13,539 nt of DNA from Schleiferiaceae bacterium (GTDB lineage: Bacteria; Bacteroidota; Bacteroidia; Flavobacteriales; Schleiferiaceae). Every line of letters starts with the position of its first letter. The first letter of the stretch is position 1. The DNA is taken from positions 1 through 13,539 of the forward strand of contig JAURAE010000030.1 of assembly GCA_030829675.1 (NCBI GenBank), given 5' to 3'. The notes under the pieces were generated by a model. The model was given only the letters and a program-made list of their open reading frames with translations, ran no database searches and had not been told where the DNA came from. Below, in pieces: positions 8,501 through 13,539 of this stretch. A program made the position numbers and the translations under genes.

Positions 8501-8663
8501 TAAAGTCAGTCATCGTGCCTCCGCCGTTTTCAACAGTAATAGCAACCGATGGCAAAGGCTCGTTGTACTCGTCAAAGACAGTACCACTTACCTGCTGTGC
8601 CAGGGCGACAGAACCGCTCAAAACCGCTAGGCAGATCGTCAAAAATCTTGAAACAATCTTCAT
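5595..8663 (-). CDS. susC: SusC/RagA-family TonB-dependent outer-membrane transporter
   Basis: A 1022-residue SusC homolog, the TonB-driven channel importing oligosaccharides into the periplasm. Order of parts: signal peptide 1-22 (cleavage likely VALA|Q); CarboxypepD_reg-like N-terminal domain about 25-98 (VSGTVFDEYNEPLPSVAITV, YNITYSFVGYES); the SusC-type TonB box region DEVVVVGYG at 103-111; plug about 115-245 with AIQGKAAGVQV, VRVRGVAS, PLYVVDGIP, IESVEILKDAAATGIYGSRG and NGVVLITTK; then a long beta-barrel ending in NVGVNINF with terminal Phe, as in outer-membrane barrels. No STN domain precedes the plug, so direct anti-sigma signalling by this protein is not expected. It is the first gene of a four-gene operon and has a good promoter just upstream. 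Maltodextrin as substrate is inferred from neighbours. Confidence 0.98.
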   Translation of the reverse strand: MKIVSRFLTICLAVLSGSVALAQQVSGTVFDEYNEPLPSVAITVENGGGTMTDFNGQYNLSLGNGTYNITYSFVGYESATKSVNVNGNKVVNVTLKPSKTQLDEVVVVGYGVARKRDLTGSVVSLKTKELTDIPTPSFENAIQGKAAGVQVITGSGIAGSGSMVRVRGVASISAGGDPLYVVDGIPITQDYFLNGNRGGFNTNPLATINPNDIESVEILKDAAATGIYGSRGSNGVVLITTKRGKSNKLTYNFSSRIGASGPTALPNMMNKDEYLQMYEEAWVNDGNVGVPQLPGNRVSWAEAQAFEGTDWVQETIRTGIKQGYDFSASKGFNGGNFYAGLSYSDNHSYLQGNSYERISGRFNVDYNLASNLKLGLSTSISRGVNNRIDAAWSGGFGEAMSRALPIYPIYYAEDEYDDNGNVVARAGDYWLKGGVSLNPVAQRDLKDWTAIEDRTINNLTLDYKLSDAWTLRGQGAFDYMYFEDHIWEKPGYDPTYKDSEGNLLGRANMYTYNVSNASGNATANYIKDLGEDHHFNWLIGSEYQYNRIIRWDGYYDSEATGQIRETGQWVNDPRSYMEEYAFASAFTRLNYNYQGKYYAEALIRRDGSSKFGPNNKYGNFPAASVGWIISEEDFMANLPHVNYLKLKTSVGKNGNSAIPSYQWFGYYNVANNGYAGQTYRYPVIRENANLRWETSTTYDVGLEYGFFQDRISGELAWYRKETNDMLLNVTLQGSTGFGSWWDNVGSVYNTGVEFAIKSRNIVTDNFTWTTDFNVARNYNEITSIGNYSPDAVSGGTNDTRVVVGMPIGTNYLVRFSHVDPTNGLPVYLTKDGEETYTWDLQDRVAVGNVMPDAIGGLTNTFNYKNLEFSFLWVFTIGGDIYDSSSKRQMGVVTDWNMRTDLFDRWQQPGDQATYPRLSRDYRTYGANTEWINTNLWLHDGTYARLRNVKLTYRVPKEKLKSVKGMSINVTGTNLITLTEFIGLDPEIARDFENATDRNMSPNITYLTPPQEKTFNVGVNINF

Positions 8664-8686
8664 TTGATGGCTTGTGTAAAAGGTTA

Positions 8687-8707
8687 TAAAGTCAAAAGTA
8701 CACTTTA
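8687..8707. promoter_or_regulatory. Candidate operator overlapping the susC promoter
   Basis: A 21-bp imperfect dyad with 6-bp arms TAAAGT (8687-8692) and ACTTTA (8702-8707). It contains TACACTT (8699-8705), the half-site of the perfect palindrome in front of pfkA, and it covers the predicted -7 element of susC. A regulator bound here should block initiation. The adjacent NUDIX-type factor is the natural candidate; this is inference from shared sequence and position. Confidence 0.45.
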
Positions 8708-8723
8708 ACCCTATTCAGCCGAA
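8693..8723 (-). promoter_or_regulatory. Predicted Bacteroidota-type promoter of the susC operon
   Basis: On the minus strand TACTTTTG (8693-8700) matches the Bacteroidota -7 consensus TAnnTTTG exactly. TTCG (8720-8723), one mismatch from the -33 TTTG, lies 19 bases upstream. Transcription would start near 8686-8690, giving a leader of roughly 25 bases before the ATG at 8663. Confidence 0.65.
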
Positions 8724-8788
8724 GATGCGTTCGTAGGCCTGTTAACGAAATCCGCCCACATTTTATCCCAAAAGACTAGAAATAACCT

Positions 8789-9490
8789 CTAATCCTGTTT
8801 AGATTTCTTAATTCTATACAACCGGGCCGGTTTGTGAAGGACGCCTTCTTGCTTCTCCTCAGTCGCTTCCACGAGCTTTTCGCGAACGACTTTTTTACGG
8901 AAATTTCTCTTGTCCAATTCTTCTTGTGTGATCGCCTCGTGCAACTGCTGCAACTGATTGAGCGTAAACTTCGGCGGCAATAATTCATACCCACTTTTGT
9001 TCAGCTCAAAATGGCGCTGCAATTTCCAAAGCGCTACCTCTACAATCTCATTGTGATCGAAAGCCAATTCCGGTACCTCTTGAATATCTTGCCACAACGC
9101 CTCCCCAGCGAAGGACGCTGGATTAGGACTGAAATCCGCCATCTTCACCAACGCGTAATAGGCCACAGTAATGACTCGCTCGTCAGGATTCTTACGGTAT
9201 AATTCCAACCACTTTTTATCCTTTGGGTCGTTCACTCGATCCGGCTCGCCAAACGTGTGAAATTGCTTCATCGTCACGTTTTTTAGACTGGCCAATTCCC
9301 ATAAAACACGATCCGCAGCCGCATCCAAGCCCTCGCCACGAAGGATCAAATCACCAGGCAAACGTTTGCGCAACATACCTTGGCCAATGTCCTTCTCTTC
9401 GATGAGCAGAACATTAAGGTTTTCTCCGTCAAATCCGAAGATGACACAGTCGACACTTATGTTGGGCGCAAACTCAATTTGTTGAGACAT
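8789..9490 (-). CDS. NUDIX-fold transcriptional regulator (NrtR/AraR-like)
   Basis: A 233-residue protein with a NUDIX domain (about 8-150) joined to a C-terminal winged helix-turn-helix (about 165-230). The Nudix box should read GX5EX7REUXEEXGU, but here the stretch from about 46 to 69 has RVLWELAS where REVxEEtG is expected, so the REXXEE metal site is lost; hydrolysis is unlikely and the fold probably acts as a ligand sensor. The C-terminal segment YELLPPKFTLNQLQQLHEAI and ELDKRNFRKKV followed by HKPARLYRI is the typical NrtR-type DNA-binding part. Members of this family control NAD metabolism in some bacteria and sugar use (AraR of Bacteroides) in others. Its position between susC and the divergent pfkA, with related dyads in front of both, suggests control of maltodextrin uptake and glycolysis. 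The effector is unknown; a sugar or sugar phosphate is plausible. Confidence 0.92.
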   Translation of the reverse strand: MSQQIEFAPNISVDCVIFGFDGENLNVLLIEEKDIGQGMLRKRLPGDLILRGEGLDAAADRVLWELASLKNVTMKQFHTFGEPDRVNDPKDKKWLELYRKNPDERVITVAYYALVKMADFSPNPASFAGEALWQDIQEVPELAFDHNEIVEVALWKLQRHFELNKSGYELLPPKFTLNQLQQLHEAITQEELDKRNFRKKVVREKLVEATEEKQEGVLHKPARLYRIKKSKQD

Positions 9491-9554
9491 AGACGGTTTA
9501 AATCTGTATTCGGGTAACTAAATGAGGTGTTTAAATATAAAGCTAATAAATTAA

Positions 9555-9575
9555 TAAGTGTAACTTTTACACTTA
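9555..9575. promoter_or_regulatory. Perfect palindrome in the NUDIX gene-pfkA intergenic region, probable operator
   Basis: TAAGTGTAA (9555-9563) and TTACACTTA (9567-9575) are perfect reverse complements around a 3-base CTT centre. The arrangement of 9-bp arms and 21-bp length fits a dimeric winged-helix regulator. It lies just upstream of the predicted -7 element of pfkA and inside the 103-base region shared with the divergent NUDIX regulator gene, so it could serve both pfkA control and autoregulation. It lacks a trailing T-tract, so it is not a terminator. Confidence 0.7.
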
Positions 9576-9580
9576 GTTAT

Positions 9581-9588
9581 TACATTTG
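9581..9588 (+). promoter_or_regulatory. Predicted -7 promoter element of pfkA-gapA
   Basis: TACATTTG matches TAnnTTTG exactly and ends only 5 bases before the pfkA ATG at 9594, so the transcript would start at or very near the start codon. No good -33 TTTG is seen at the usual distance; the palindrome at 9555-9575 occupies that space. A weaker alternative, TAACTTTT (9561-9568, 7 of the 8 positions of TAnnTTTG fit), would give a leader of about 20 bases. Confidence 0.5.
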
Positions 9589-9593
9589 CAGCT

Positions 9594-10577
9594 ATGTCTC
9601 ACGAGATTAACAACATCGCAGTACTTACTTCCGGGGGAGATGCTCCAGGGATGAATGCCGCTATACGCGCGGTAACCAGAACTGCATTGTACCACGGCAG
9701 ACGCGTCTATGGCGTGTACCGCGGATACGAAGGGATGATCGAAAATGACCTTGTCGAACTCAACACCGCAAGCGTTAAGCACATCCTCGCACAAGGGGGT
9801 ACTTTTCTAAAAAGTGCTCGTTCCCAAGAATTCAGAACGCCAGAGGGCCGTGCCAAAGCAGCCCAAAATTTAAAGGATCGCGATATCGACGCCCTGGTCG
9901 TCATTGGTGGAGATGGGTCTTTTACTGGGGCATTGAAATTGGCCGATGAACATGGTATAAAAGTTATTGGGGTCCCAGGAACCATCGATAATGATCTTTA
10001 TGGCACTGACTTCACTATCGGTTACGACACTGCTACCAATACCGTCATTGAAAGCGTAGATAAAATCCGCGATACGGCTTCTTCGCACAATCGACTCTTC
10101 CTCGTAGAAGTAATGGGTCGCGATACAGGCTACATTGCCGCTTCTACTGGTTTGGCAACGGGTGCATTGAGCATCATTTTACCAGAGAAAAAGGCCACCT
10201 ATGAAGAGCTTTTTGCGGACCTAAAGTCAGCACAAGCCCATAAAAAGACATCCAACATAATCATGGTCGCCGAAGGCAACCACCTTGGAGATATTTTCGA
10301 AATCGCCGCTGCTGTTCGCAACGAGTTCCCTGAAATGGACGTGAAAGTGACCACTCTAGGACACACACAGCGCGGAGGATCACCCACAACTAATGACAGA
10401 GTATTGGCTTCTGTCTTGGGCCACTATGCCGTGAAGGGCTTGTTGGAAGGCAAGCAAAAGGTCATGGCGGGCATGATCAATCAAAAAGTCGTTTTCACTT
10501 CACTGGAAAATGCCATTTCTAAGACCACAGAATTGGACGAAGAGATGCTAACCATTGCTAAAATTCTAGCCACATAA
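9594..10577 (+). CDS. pfkA: 6-phosphofructokinase, ATP-dependent
   Basis: A 327-residue PfkA, near the usual length of about 320, that phosphorylates fructose-6-phosphate to fructose-1,6-bisphosphate in the cytoplasm. Visible motifs: nucleotide-binding GGDAPGMN (14-21), GGDGS (105-109), the catalytic PGTIDND (128-134) with Asp132 as expected general base, and MGRDTGY (174-180) in the substrate site. The Gly residues in GGDGS and PGTIDND, rather than the Asp and Lys of pyrophosphate-dependent enzymes, mark it as ATP-using. The start is supported by VLTSGGD lying at the normal distance from the N-terminus. It is the first gene of a pair with gapA (13-base gap) and faces the NUDIX regulator. A palindrome before its promoter suggests control by that regulator. 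Confidence 0.98.
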   Translation: MSHEINNIAVLTSGGDAPGMNAAIRAVTRTALYHGRRVYGVYRGYEGMIENDLVELNTASVKHILAQGGTFLKSARSQEFRTPEGRAKAAQNLKDRDIDALVVIGGDGSFTGALKLADEHGIKVIGVPGTIDNDLYGTDFTIGYDTATNTVIESVDKIRDTASSHNRLFLVEVMGRDTGYIAASTGLATGALSIILPEKKATYEELFADLKSAQAHKKTSNIIMVAEGNHLGDIFEIAAAVRNEFPEMDVKVTTLGHTQRGGSPTTNDRVLASVLGHYAVKGLLEGKQKVMAGMINQKVVFTSLENAISKTTELDEEMLTIAKILAT

Positions 10578-10590
10578 CACAACAACTATT

Positions 10591-11580
10591 ATGAGCACAA
10601 AAATTGCCATTAACGGCTTTGGCCGTATCGGACGCTTAACGTTCCGTAACCTCATCGAAAGCGATAAAGTAGAGATTGTTGCCATCAACGACCTTACTGC
10701 AGTAGATATGCTTGCACACTTATTGAAGTACGACAGCGCACACGGTCGATTCAACGGTACGGTGGAGCACACTGAAAATAGCTTGATCGTTAACGGTAAA
10801 GAAATTACTATTTATGCTCAACGCGATCCAGAAACGCTTCCATGGGGCGAGATCGGTGTAGAAGTTGTTGTTGAATCTACTGGTTTCTTCACAGACGCAG
10901 CCGGTATGGGCAAGCACATTACCGCTGGTGCTAAAAAGGTGGTACTCTCTGCTCCGGCTAAAGGAGATATTAAGACAGTAGTATTGGGGGTGAACGATGC
11001 GGACATCACTGAAGATGACGTAATGTTGAGCAACGCCTCTTGTACGACCAACTGTTTGTCTCCTATGGCGAAAGTTTTGGACGAGAACTTCGGTATCGTT
11101 CGTGGATATATGACTACCATTCACGCCTACACTTCTGACCAGCGCATCCAAGATGCTCCTCACTCTGATAAGCGTCGCGCCCGTGCAGCAGCAGTAAGCA
11201 TGATTCCTACAACTACTGGAGCCGCAAAAGCTGTGGCTTTGGTATTGCCACAGTTGAAAGGAAAATTAGACGGATACGCAATGCGTGTTCCTACCATCAC
11301 TGGATCTGCAACTGATTTAACAGTAGAATTGGCCACGCCAGCTACTGCAGAAGAAATCAACGCGGCAATGAAAGCAGCGGCTGAAGGTCCATTGAAAGGA
11401 ATTTTAGAGTACACTGAAGATCCAATCGTTAGCGCTGATATTATCGGCAACAAGCACAGCAGCATCTTCGATGCAGGCATGACTTCATCTATGGGCAACA
11501 TGGTGAAAGTATTGAGCTGGTACGATAACGAAGCTGGATATTCTGCACGTTTGGCCAATTTGGTTGAGCGTCTCGCTTAA
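10591..11580 (+). CDS. gapA: Glyceraldehyde-3-phosphate dehydrogenase (type I, NAD-type)
   Basis: A 329-residue GAPDH, normal length, that oxidises glyceraldehyde-3-phosphate to 1,3-bisphosphoglycerate. The Rossmann motif NGFGRIGRL is at 8-16, catalytic Cys151 lies in ASCTTNCL (149-156), and the partner His178 in TIHAYTSDQ. Asp34 in the INDL segment is the residue that binds the adenosine ribose of NAD, and the Pro of DAPHSDKRR (188-196) is kept; the residue before it is Ala rather than the Leu common in strict NAD enzymes, so some NADP use cannot be excluded. The end SWYDNEAGYSARL is the usual C-terminal signature. It follows pfkA by 13 bases without room for its own promoter and is followed by a strong terminator, so pfkA-gapA form one transcript. 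Confidence 0.98.
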   Translation: MSTKIAINGFGRIGRLTFRNLIESDKVEIVAINDLTAVDMLAHLLKYDSAHGRFNGTVEHTENSLIVNGKEITIYAQRDPETLPWGEIGVEVVVESTGFFTDAAGMGKHITAGAKKVVLSAPAKGDIKTVVLGVNDADITEDDVMLSNASCTTNCLSPMAKVLDENFGIVRGYMTTIHAYTSDQRIQDAPHSDKRRARAAAVSMIPTTTGAAKAVALVLPQLKGKLDGYAMRVPTITGSATDLTVELATPATAEEINAAMKAAAEGPLKGILEYTEDPIVSADIIGNKHSSIFDAGMTSSMGNMVKVLSWYDNEAGYSARLANLVERLA

Positions 11581-11593
11581 GATTATATTTTTG
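11563..11593 (+). promoter_or_regulatory. Predicted promoter for the kinase-pgmB-GH65 operon, inside the gapA end
   Basis: TATTTTTG (11586-11593) fits the -7 consensus TAnnTTTG exactly. GTTG (11563-11566) provides the TTG of the -33 element with a 19-base spacer, inside the last codons of gapA. Transcription would start at about 11598-11600, within the 5' arm of the following terminator hairpin. Confidence 0.5.
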
Positions 11594-11629
11594 AAGGCCG
11601 CGCCCGCAGGGTGCGGCTTTACCTTTTTA
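11594..11629 (+). terminator. Rho-independent terminator of pfkA-gapA
   Basis: GCCGCGCCC (11597-11605) pairs with GGGTGCGGC (11609-11617) over a GCA loop, with one G-U pair, and AAG before and TTT after extend the stem. A T-rich tail with five consecutive T residues follows (11618-11628). The hairpin ends about 5 bases before the kinase ATG at 11634. Confidence 0.85.
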
Positions 11630-11633
11630 CGCT

Positions 11634-12512
11634 ATGATACTAATTGCTGAAAGCGGTTCTACCAAATGTGATTGGGTGGCATTAAACCCTGACGGTACGG
11701 AGCATGTACGCTTCTCCACCATGGGCTTCAATCCATACTTTCACTCTGCCCCCTTCATCGAAGAAGAATTGGGTGGTAATGCCGTTGTTCGCCGTATCAA
11801 AAAAAGCGTAGACTATGTTTACTTCTACGGTGCCGGCGCCTCAAGTGAAAGCTTAAAGGACATCATTAAAGACGGGCTGCAGCGCATTATGCCTGAAGCC
11901 AAGATTATTGTAGACCATGATTTGGTGGCCAGTGCCTATTCAACTTACACGGGTGTACCTGCCATTACTTGTAGCCTCGGAACAGGCTCAAACAGCTGTT
12001 ACTTTGACGGGGAATTTGTAAGCGAAGAGGTGCCTGCCTTGGCGTACGTATTGGGGGATGAAGGAAGTGCAAGCTTTATCGGAAAGCGTTTGGTTTCTGA
12101 TTTCTTGTACAAGCGCCTTCCTGCTGAGATGGCAGAAGATTTCTATTTGACCTACCAGCTAGATAAGGACGAAATCATCACCAGCGTATACAACAAGCCT
12201 AATGCGAACGTGTACCTCGCGTCTTTCAGCCGCTTCGCGGGTAAGCACATGGAGAATCCATATGTGAAAATGATTGTCCGTGAAGGTTTTGCCAAATTCG
12301 CAGACATCCACATTGCCTGCTTTGAAAACTGTCGTGAGGTGCCTATCCACTTTGTGGGTTCGGTAGGTGCAATTTTCCATGAACTCTTGGAAGATGTCTT
12401 GGCGGAGCGCGGGATGAACATGGGTCAAATTATGCGCAAACCTGTAGACGGTTTGATCAAATACCACGTGGAATACCTCAAGGTTCTTGAGGTCTATCAA
12501 GCACAATCATGA
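11634..12512 (+). CDS. BadF/BadG/BcrA-type ATPase, sugar kinase (annotated family: N-acetylglucosamine kinase-like)
   Basis: A 292-residue ASKHA-fold kinase. Visible motifs: phosphate-1 loop AESGSTKCDW (5-14), with Glu where many members have Asp; IIVDHDLVASA (91-101) holding the probable catalytic Asp96; phosphate-2 loop SLGTGSNS (114-121); LGDEGSASFIGK (140-151); and the adenosine-type FVGSVGAIF (240-248). Related Bacteroidota proteins are usually annotated as N-acetylglucosamine or glucosamine kinase, mostly without experiment. Here the gene overlaps pgmB by 4 bases (ATGA) and precedes a GH65 phosphorylase, a set that releases free glucose, so glucokinase activity is a reasonable alternative. 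No amino-sugar gene (nagA, nagB, GH20) is in view. The family is sure, the substrate is not. Confidence 0.92.
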   Translation: MILIAESGSTKCDWVALNPDGTEHVRFSTMGFNPYFHSAPFIEEELGGNAVVRRIKKSVDYVYFYGAGASSESLKDIIKDGLQRIMPEAKIIVDHDLVASAYSTYTGVPAITCSLGTGSNSCYFDGEFVSEEVPALAYVLGDEGSASFIGKRLVSDFLYKRLPAEMAEDFYLTYQLDKDEIITSVYNKPNANVYLASFSRFAGKHMENPYVKMIVREGFAKFADIHIACFENCREVPIHFVGSVGAIFHELLEDVLAERGMNMGQIMRKPVDGLIKYHVEYLKVLEVYQAQS

Positions 12513-13162
12513 TAAAAGGATTCCTTTTTGATCTAGACGGCGTTATTGTAGATACCGCCGTTTTTCATTTTCAGGCGTGGCGTCGTTGTGCGCAGAAACT
12601 CGGCGGCGATTTCACTGAAGCTCAAAACGAAGAGCTCAAAGGCGTTAGTCGCGTAGACTCATTGAAGAAAATTATCGAGTGGACAGGAGCCTCTGTAACT
12701 GCAGATGAATTTGAAGCTTTAATGGTGGAGAAAAACGAGTGGTACTTGGAATTAGTCCAAGAGCTCTCTGCAGCCGATGGATTACCCGGTGCCATGGCTT
12801 TCCTCCAGCAAGCTCATGCCCGAGGAATTAAGATCGCCCTAGGCAGCGCATCCAAAAACGCTCCTATGATTTTGGATAAAATGGGCCTAACGCCCCTTTT
12901 CGACGCGATAATTGATGGGAATAATGTGATAAACGGCAAACCACACCCTGAGGTATTTTTGAAAGGTGCTGCTGCACTTGGTCTCAACCCAGAGGAATGC
13001 GTCGTTTTCGAAGATTCAATCGCTGGCGTTCAGGCGGCCAAGACAGGAGGAATGAGCTGTGTGGGAATAGGAACCCCAGAAACTTTAGAAGGGGCAGATG
13101 TACACTTTACCGCATTAGGCGATACGACTCCTGAAGAGCTAGTAGCACGTTTTAACGTGTAA
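12509..13162 (+). CDS. pgmB: Beta-phosphoglucomutase (HAD superfamily)
   Basis: A 217-residue HAD-family enzyme, normal length, converting beta-D-glucose-1-phosphate to glucose-6-phosphate through an aspartyl phosphate. FDLDGVIVDT (7-16) contains nucleophile Asp8 and acid/base Asp10; H20 is the cap-hinge residue typical of this subgroup; GVSRVDSL (45-52) contains the phosphate-binding Arg48 of the cap; GSASKNAP (112-119) is HAD motif II; GKPHPE (143-148) has Lys144; FEDSIAG (167-173) has the Mg-binding Glu168 and Asp169. The GVSRxDSL segment marks beta-phosphoglucomutase among HAD phosphatases. The ATG overlaps the kinase stop codon and a GH65 phosphorylase begins 12 bases after its stop, which supplies the substrate. 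Confidence 0.97.
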   Translation: MIKGFLFDLDGVIVDTAVFHFQAWRRCAQKLGGDFTEAQNEELKGVSRVDSLKKIIEWTGASVTADEFEALMVEKNEWYLELVQELSAADGLPGAMAFLQQAHARGIKIALGSASKNAPMILDKMGLTPLFDAIIDGNNVINGKPHPEVFLKGAAALGLNPEECVVFEDSIAGVQAAKTGGMSCVGIGTPETLEGADVHFTALGDTTPEELVARFNV

Positions 13163-13174
13163 CCGCTAGGTCAA

Positions 13175-13539
13175 ATGTTCAATAAATACACCGAGGTTCA
13201 TCCTTGGAAAATCATCGAGCGTCGTTGGGATGCCAATAACCATCCTAAGAGCGAAAGTTTGTTCTCCATCGGCAATGGTCGTATGGGGCAACGCGCGAAT
13301 TTCGAAGAGACATATACAGGCAAAAGTCTTCAAGGCTCATACATCGCTGGGGTGTATTACCCGGATAAAACTAGAGTAGGTTGGTGGAAAAACGGGTACC
13401 CGGAGTACTTCGCCAAGGTATTGAACTCTTGTAATTGGATCGGCATTCAGGTGAAGGTCGACGGAGAGGAATTGGACCTTAATACCGCTACTGAAGTAGC
13501 GTCATTCTACCGCGAGCTCGACATGCAAAGCGGATTGCT
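13175..13539 (+). CDS. GH65 disaccharide phosphorylase, N-terminal part (3' end outside window)
   Basis: An open frame of 121 codons running off the window, starting at ATG 13175. SLFSIGNGRMGQRANFEE (28-45) is the N-terminal signature of glycoside hydrolase family 65, and GSYIAGVYYPDKTRVGWW followed by NGYPEYFAKVLN (54-84) is typical of the Bacteroidota group annotated as maltose or kojibiose phosphorylase. These enzymes split alpha-linked glucose disaccharides with phosphate to glucose and beta-glucose-1-phosphate in the cytoplasm, which the upstream pgmB then uses. The catalytic Glu and the phosphate loop are outside the window. There is no signal peptide. Maltose as substrate is inferred from the GH13 and SusCD neighbours; kojibiose, nigerose or trehalose remain possible. 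Confidence 0.93.
   Translation, partial: MFNKYTEVHPWKIIERRWDANNHPKSESLFSIGNGRMGQRANFEETYTGKSLQGSYIAGVYYPDKTRVGWWKNGYPEYFAKVLNSCNWIGIQVKVDGEELDLNTATEVASFYRELDMQSGL

Noticed and set aside
8664..8788. A small RNA or riboswitch between the NUDIX gene and susC
   Set aside because: Apart from the predicted promoter and dyad, no stable stem or known riboswitch core could be seen by eye.
9555..9575. The palindrome as a terminator for the NUDIX gene or an upstream gene
   Set aside because: It lies at the 5' side of both flanking genes, is AT-rich and has no T-tract in either direction.
9870..10088. Pyrophosphate-dependent type for the phosphofructokinase
   Set aside because: The key positions are GGDGS and PGTIDND, the ATP-type residues, not GGDD and PKTIDND.
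1..13539. Mobile elements, CRISPR arrays, tRNA genes, phage defence genes
   Set aside because: No transposase, integrase, direct-repeat array or tRNA-like cloverleaf was noticed; all sizeable open frames are accounted for by sugar-use genes and their antisense shadows.

Overview
The window looks like chromosomal DNA from a member of the Bacteroidota, most likely a flavobacterium. The reasons are a SusC/SusD pair with Bacteroidota-type signal peptides and lipoboxes, short A-rich leaders without clear Shine-Dalgarno sequences, several exact matches to the Bacteroidota promoter core TAnnTTTG, and protein sequences typical of that phylum. Base composition is moderate and even; no insertion sequence, tRNA, rRNA, CRISPR array or other transfer mark was seen.

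The locus reads as a maltodextrin (starch) utilization locus joined to glycolysis. From left to right: (1) on +, the C-terminal part of a GH13 alpha-amylase/neopullulanase-type enzyme (cut by the window edge), followed one base later by an AraC-family regulator; (2) a bidirectional hairpin terminator; (3) on -, transcribed right to left: a NUDIX-fold transcription factor, then the operon susC - susD - DUF5004-type lipoprotein - secreted two-module protein, then a terminator-like hairpin and an MFS sugar transporter of the SLC45/maltose type; (4) on +, diverging from the NUDIX gene: pfkA - gapA, a terminator, then a BadF/BadG-type sugar kinase, beta-phosphoglucomutase (pgmB) and the start of a GH65 disaccharide phosphorylase (cut by the right edge).

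Inferred flow: SusCD and its accessory surface proteins capture maltodextrin and import it through the outer membrane; the GH13 enzyme shortens it; the MFS carrier moves maltose or small oligosaccharides into the cytoplasm; GH65 phosphorolysis gives glucose plus beta-glucose-1-phosphate; PgmB makes glucose-6-phosphate; the BadF-type kinase, translationally coupled to pgmB, is a good candidate for phosphorylating the free glucose; PfkA and GapA carry the carbon on through glycolysis.

The most interesting regulatory signals lie around the NUDIX regulator. There is a perfect 9-bp-arm palindrome in front of pfkA and a related, weaker dyad sharing the TACACTT half-site over the susC promoter. Together they suggest one regulator that controls both glycan uptake and glycolysis. 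Two further points are a predicted promoter placed directly upstream of the gapA terminator stem, and an internal duplication in the unnamed secreted protein. No radically new system was found; the novelty is in regulation, one uncharacterized surface protein and the assignment of the kinase.
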